A DNA stretch of 27,457 bases from Nemertoderma westbladi (taxonomy: Eukaryota; Xenacoelomorpha; Nemertodermatida; Nemertodermatidae). This document shows positions 25,520 through 27,457 of the stretch, piece after piece. Position numbers and translations under genes: made by a program. The stretch's first letter is position 1; the number at the start of each line of letters is the position of its first letter. The stretch is taken from positions 1 to 27,457 of the forward strand of contig JAUCBJ010005304.1 of the NCBI GenBank assembly GCA_032718475.1. Direction: 5' to 3'. The notes under the pieces are model-generated. The model saw only the letters and a program-made list of their open reading frames with translations. It made no database searches and was not told where the DNA came from.

Positions 25520-27457
25520 CTAAACAGCAAAATATAGGTAGAGTGGACATAGCGGGGACCTAAACAGCAAAATATAGGTAGAGTGGACATAGCGGGGACC
25601 TAAACAGCAAAATATAGGTAGAGTGGACATAGCGGGGACCTAAACAGCAAAATATAGGTAGAGTGGACATAGCGGGGACCTAAACAGCAAAATATAGGTA
25701 GAGTGGACATAGCGGGGACCTAAACAGCAAAATATAGGTAGAGTGGACATAGCGGGGACCTAAACAGCAAAATATAGGTAGAGTGGACATAGCGGGGACC
25801 TAAACAGCAAAATATAGGTAGAGTGGACATAGCGGGGACCTAAACAGCAAAATATAGGTAGAGTGGACATAGCGGGGACCTAAACAGCAAAATATAGGTA
25901 GAGTGGACATAGCGGGGACCTAAACAGCAAAATATAGGTAGAGTGGACATAGCGGGGACCTAAACAGCAAAATATAGGTAGAGTGGACATAGCGGGGACC
26001 TAAACAGCAAAATATAGGTAGAGTGGACATAGCGGGGACCTAAACAGCAAAATATAGGTAGAGTGGACATAGCGGGGACCTAAACAGCAAAATATAGGTA
26101 GAGTGGACATAGCGGGGACCTAAACAGCAAAATATAGGTAGAGTGGACATAGCGGGGACCTAAACAGCAAAATATAGGTAGAGTGGACATAGCGGGGACC
26201 TAAACAGCAAAATATAGGTAGAGTGGACATAGCGGGGACCTAAACAGCAAAATATAGGTAGAGTGGACATAGCGGGGACCTAAACAGCAAAATATAGGTA
26301 GAGTGGACATAGCGGGGACCTAAACAGCAAAATATAGGTAGAGTGGACATAGCGGGGACCTAAACAGCAAAATATAGGTAGAGTGGACATAGCGGGGACC
26401 TAAACAGCAAAATATAGGTAGAGTGGACATAGCGGGGACCTAAACAGCAAAATATAGGTAGAGTGGACATAGCGGGGACCTAAACAGCAAAATATAGGTA
26501 GAGTGGACATAGCGGGGACCTAAACAGCAAAATATAGGTAGAGTGGACATAGCGGGGACCTAAACAGCAAAATATAGGTAGAGTGGACATAGCGGGGACC
26601 TAAACAGCAAAATATAGGTAGAGTGGACATAGCGGGGACCTAAACAGCAAAATATAGGTAGAGTGGACATAGCGGGGACCTAAACAGCAAAATATAGGTA
26701 GAGTGGACATAGCGGGGACCTAAACAGCAAAATATAGGTAGAGTGGACATAGCGGGGACCTAAACAGCAAAATATAGGTAGAGTGGACATAGCGGGGACC
26801 TAAACAGCAAAATATAGGTAGAGTGGACATAGCGGGGACCTAAACAGCAAAATATAGGTAGAGTGGACATAGCGGGGACCTAAACAGCAAAATATAGGTA
26901 GAGTGGACATAGCGGGGACCTAAACAGCAAAATATAGGTAGAGTGGACATAGCGGGGACCTAAACAGCAAAATATAGGTAGAGTGGACATAGCGGGGACC
27001 TAAACAGCAAAATATAGGTAGAGTGGACATAGCGGGGACCTAAACAGCAAAATATAGGTAGAGTGGACATAGCGGGGACCTAAACAGCAAAATATAGGTA
27101 GAGTGGACATAGCGGGGACCTAAACAGCAAAATATAGGTAGAGTGGACATAGCGGGGACCTAAACAGCAAAATATAGGTAGAGTGGACATAGCGGGGACC
27201 TAAACAGCAAAATATAGGTAGAGTGGACATAGCGGGGACCTAAACAGCAAAATATAGGTAGAGTGGACATAGCGGGGACCTAAACAGCAAAATATAGGTA
27301 GAGTGGACATAGCGGGGACCTAAACAGCAAAATATAGGTAGAGTGGACATAGCGGGGACCTAAACAGCAAAATATAGGTAGAGTGGACATAGCGGGGACC
27401 TAAACAGCAAAATATAGGTAGAGTGGACATAGCGGGGACCTAAACAGCAAAATATAG
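25520..27457 (-). repeat. 40-bp tandem array derived from the SF3B3 3' splice site
   Basis: From 25541 to the window end the unit GAGTGGACATAGCGGGGACC + TAAACAGCAAAATATAGGTA repeats about 48 times with no difference that I can see. The segment 25501-25540, which spans the genuine acceptor and the first 19 nt of the exon, differs from the unit at only two positions. On the minus strand each unit therefore carries TTTTGCTGTTTAG/GTCC, a full copy of the acceptor. The array runs off the window, so its total length and the upstream exon are unknown. Confidence 0.95.

Overview
The window is nuclear DNA of an animal, most likely an invertebrate; the phylum is not resolved. The grounds are protein-coding exons separated by GT-AG introns, AATAAA poly(A) signals, RTE-type non-LTR retrotransposon remains, a tRNA-derived SINE, inverted-repeat MITEs, and AT-rich non-coding DNA crowded with minisatellites and long G/C homopolymers. 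There are no bacterial-style operons, rRNA genes or CRISPR arrays.

The framework is one minus-strand gene, SF3B3 (U2 snRNP splicing factor 3b subunit 3). Nine consecutive exons run from 25519 down to the stop codon at 827 and encode the last 507 residues. All exon ends are supported by splice sites, matching phases and continuity with the known SF3B3 family sequence. The 5' part of the gene lies beyond the right edge. Its introns carry almost everything else: an RTE fragment (968-1947), a GC-AG intron (3508-4431), a giant intron (4558-22503, about 17.9 kb), an 18-bp minisatellite (22921-23455), a G-rich tract (24605-24671), and at the right edge a nearly perfect 40-bp tandem array (25541-27457).

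The giant intron hosts two complete nested genes. On the plus strand (5906-8950, three exons) is a secreted or GPI-anchored Cys-rich EGF-like protein of 369 residues. On the minus strand (14408-10851) is an uninterrupted 1,185-residue SLC9C1-type sperm Na+/H+ exchanger, with exchanger, voltage-sensor and cyclic-nucleotide-binding-like regions and no introns in its coding sequence. Between and after them lie two MITE families, a facing pair of SINE-like copies, a 0.7-kb inverted-repeat element, two further RTE fragments, a 2.2-kb 39-bp satellite array and a 15-bp fold-back.

The most unusual observation is the right-edge array. Its 40-bp unit is the SF3B3 intron/exon junction itself (21 nt of intron end with the AG, plus 19 nt of exon), repeated about 48 times next to the genuine acceptor, so a splicing-factor gene carries dozens of decoy copies of its own 3' splice site. 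Other points of interest are the GC donor in the same gene, the 15-bp array starting at a splice donor of the EGF-like gene that could encode a mucin-like tract, and MITE termini that have grown into long poly-G/poly-C tracts.
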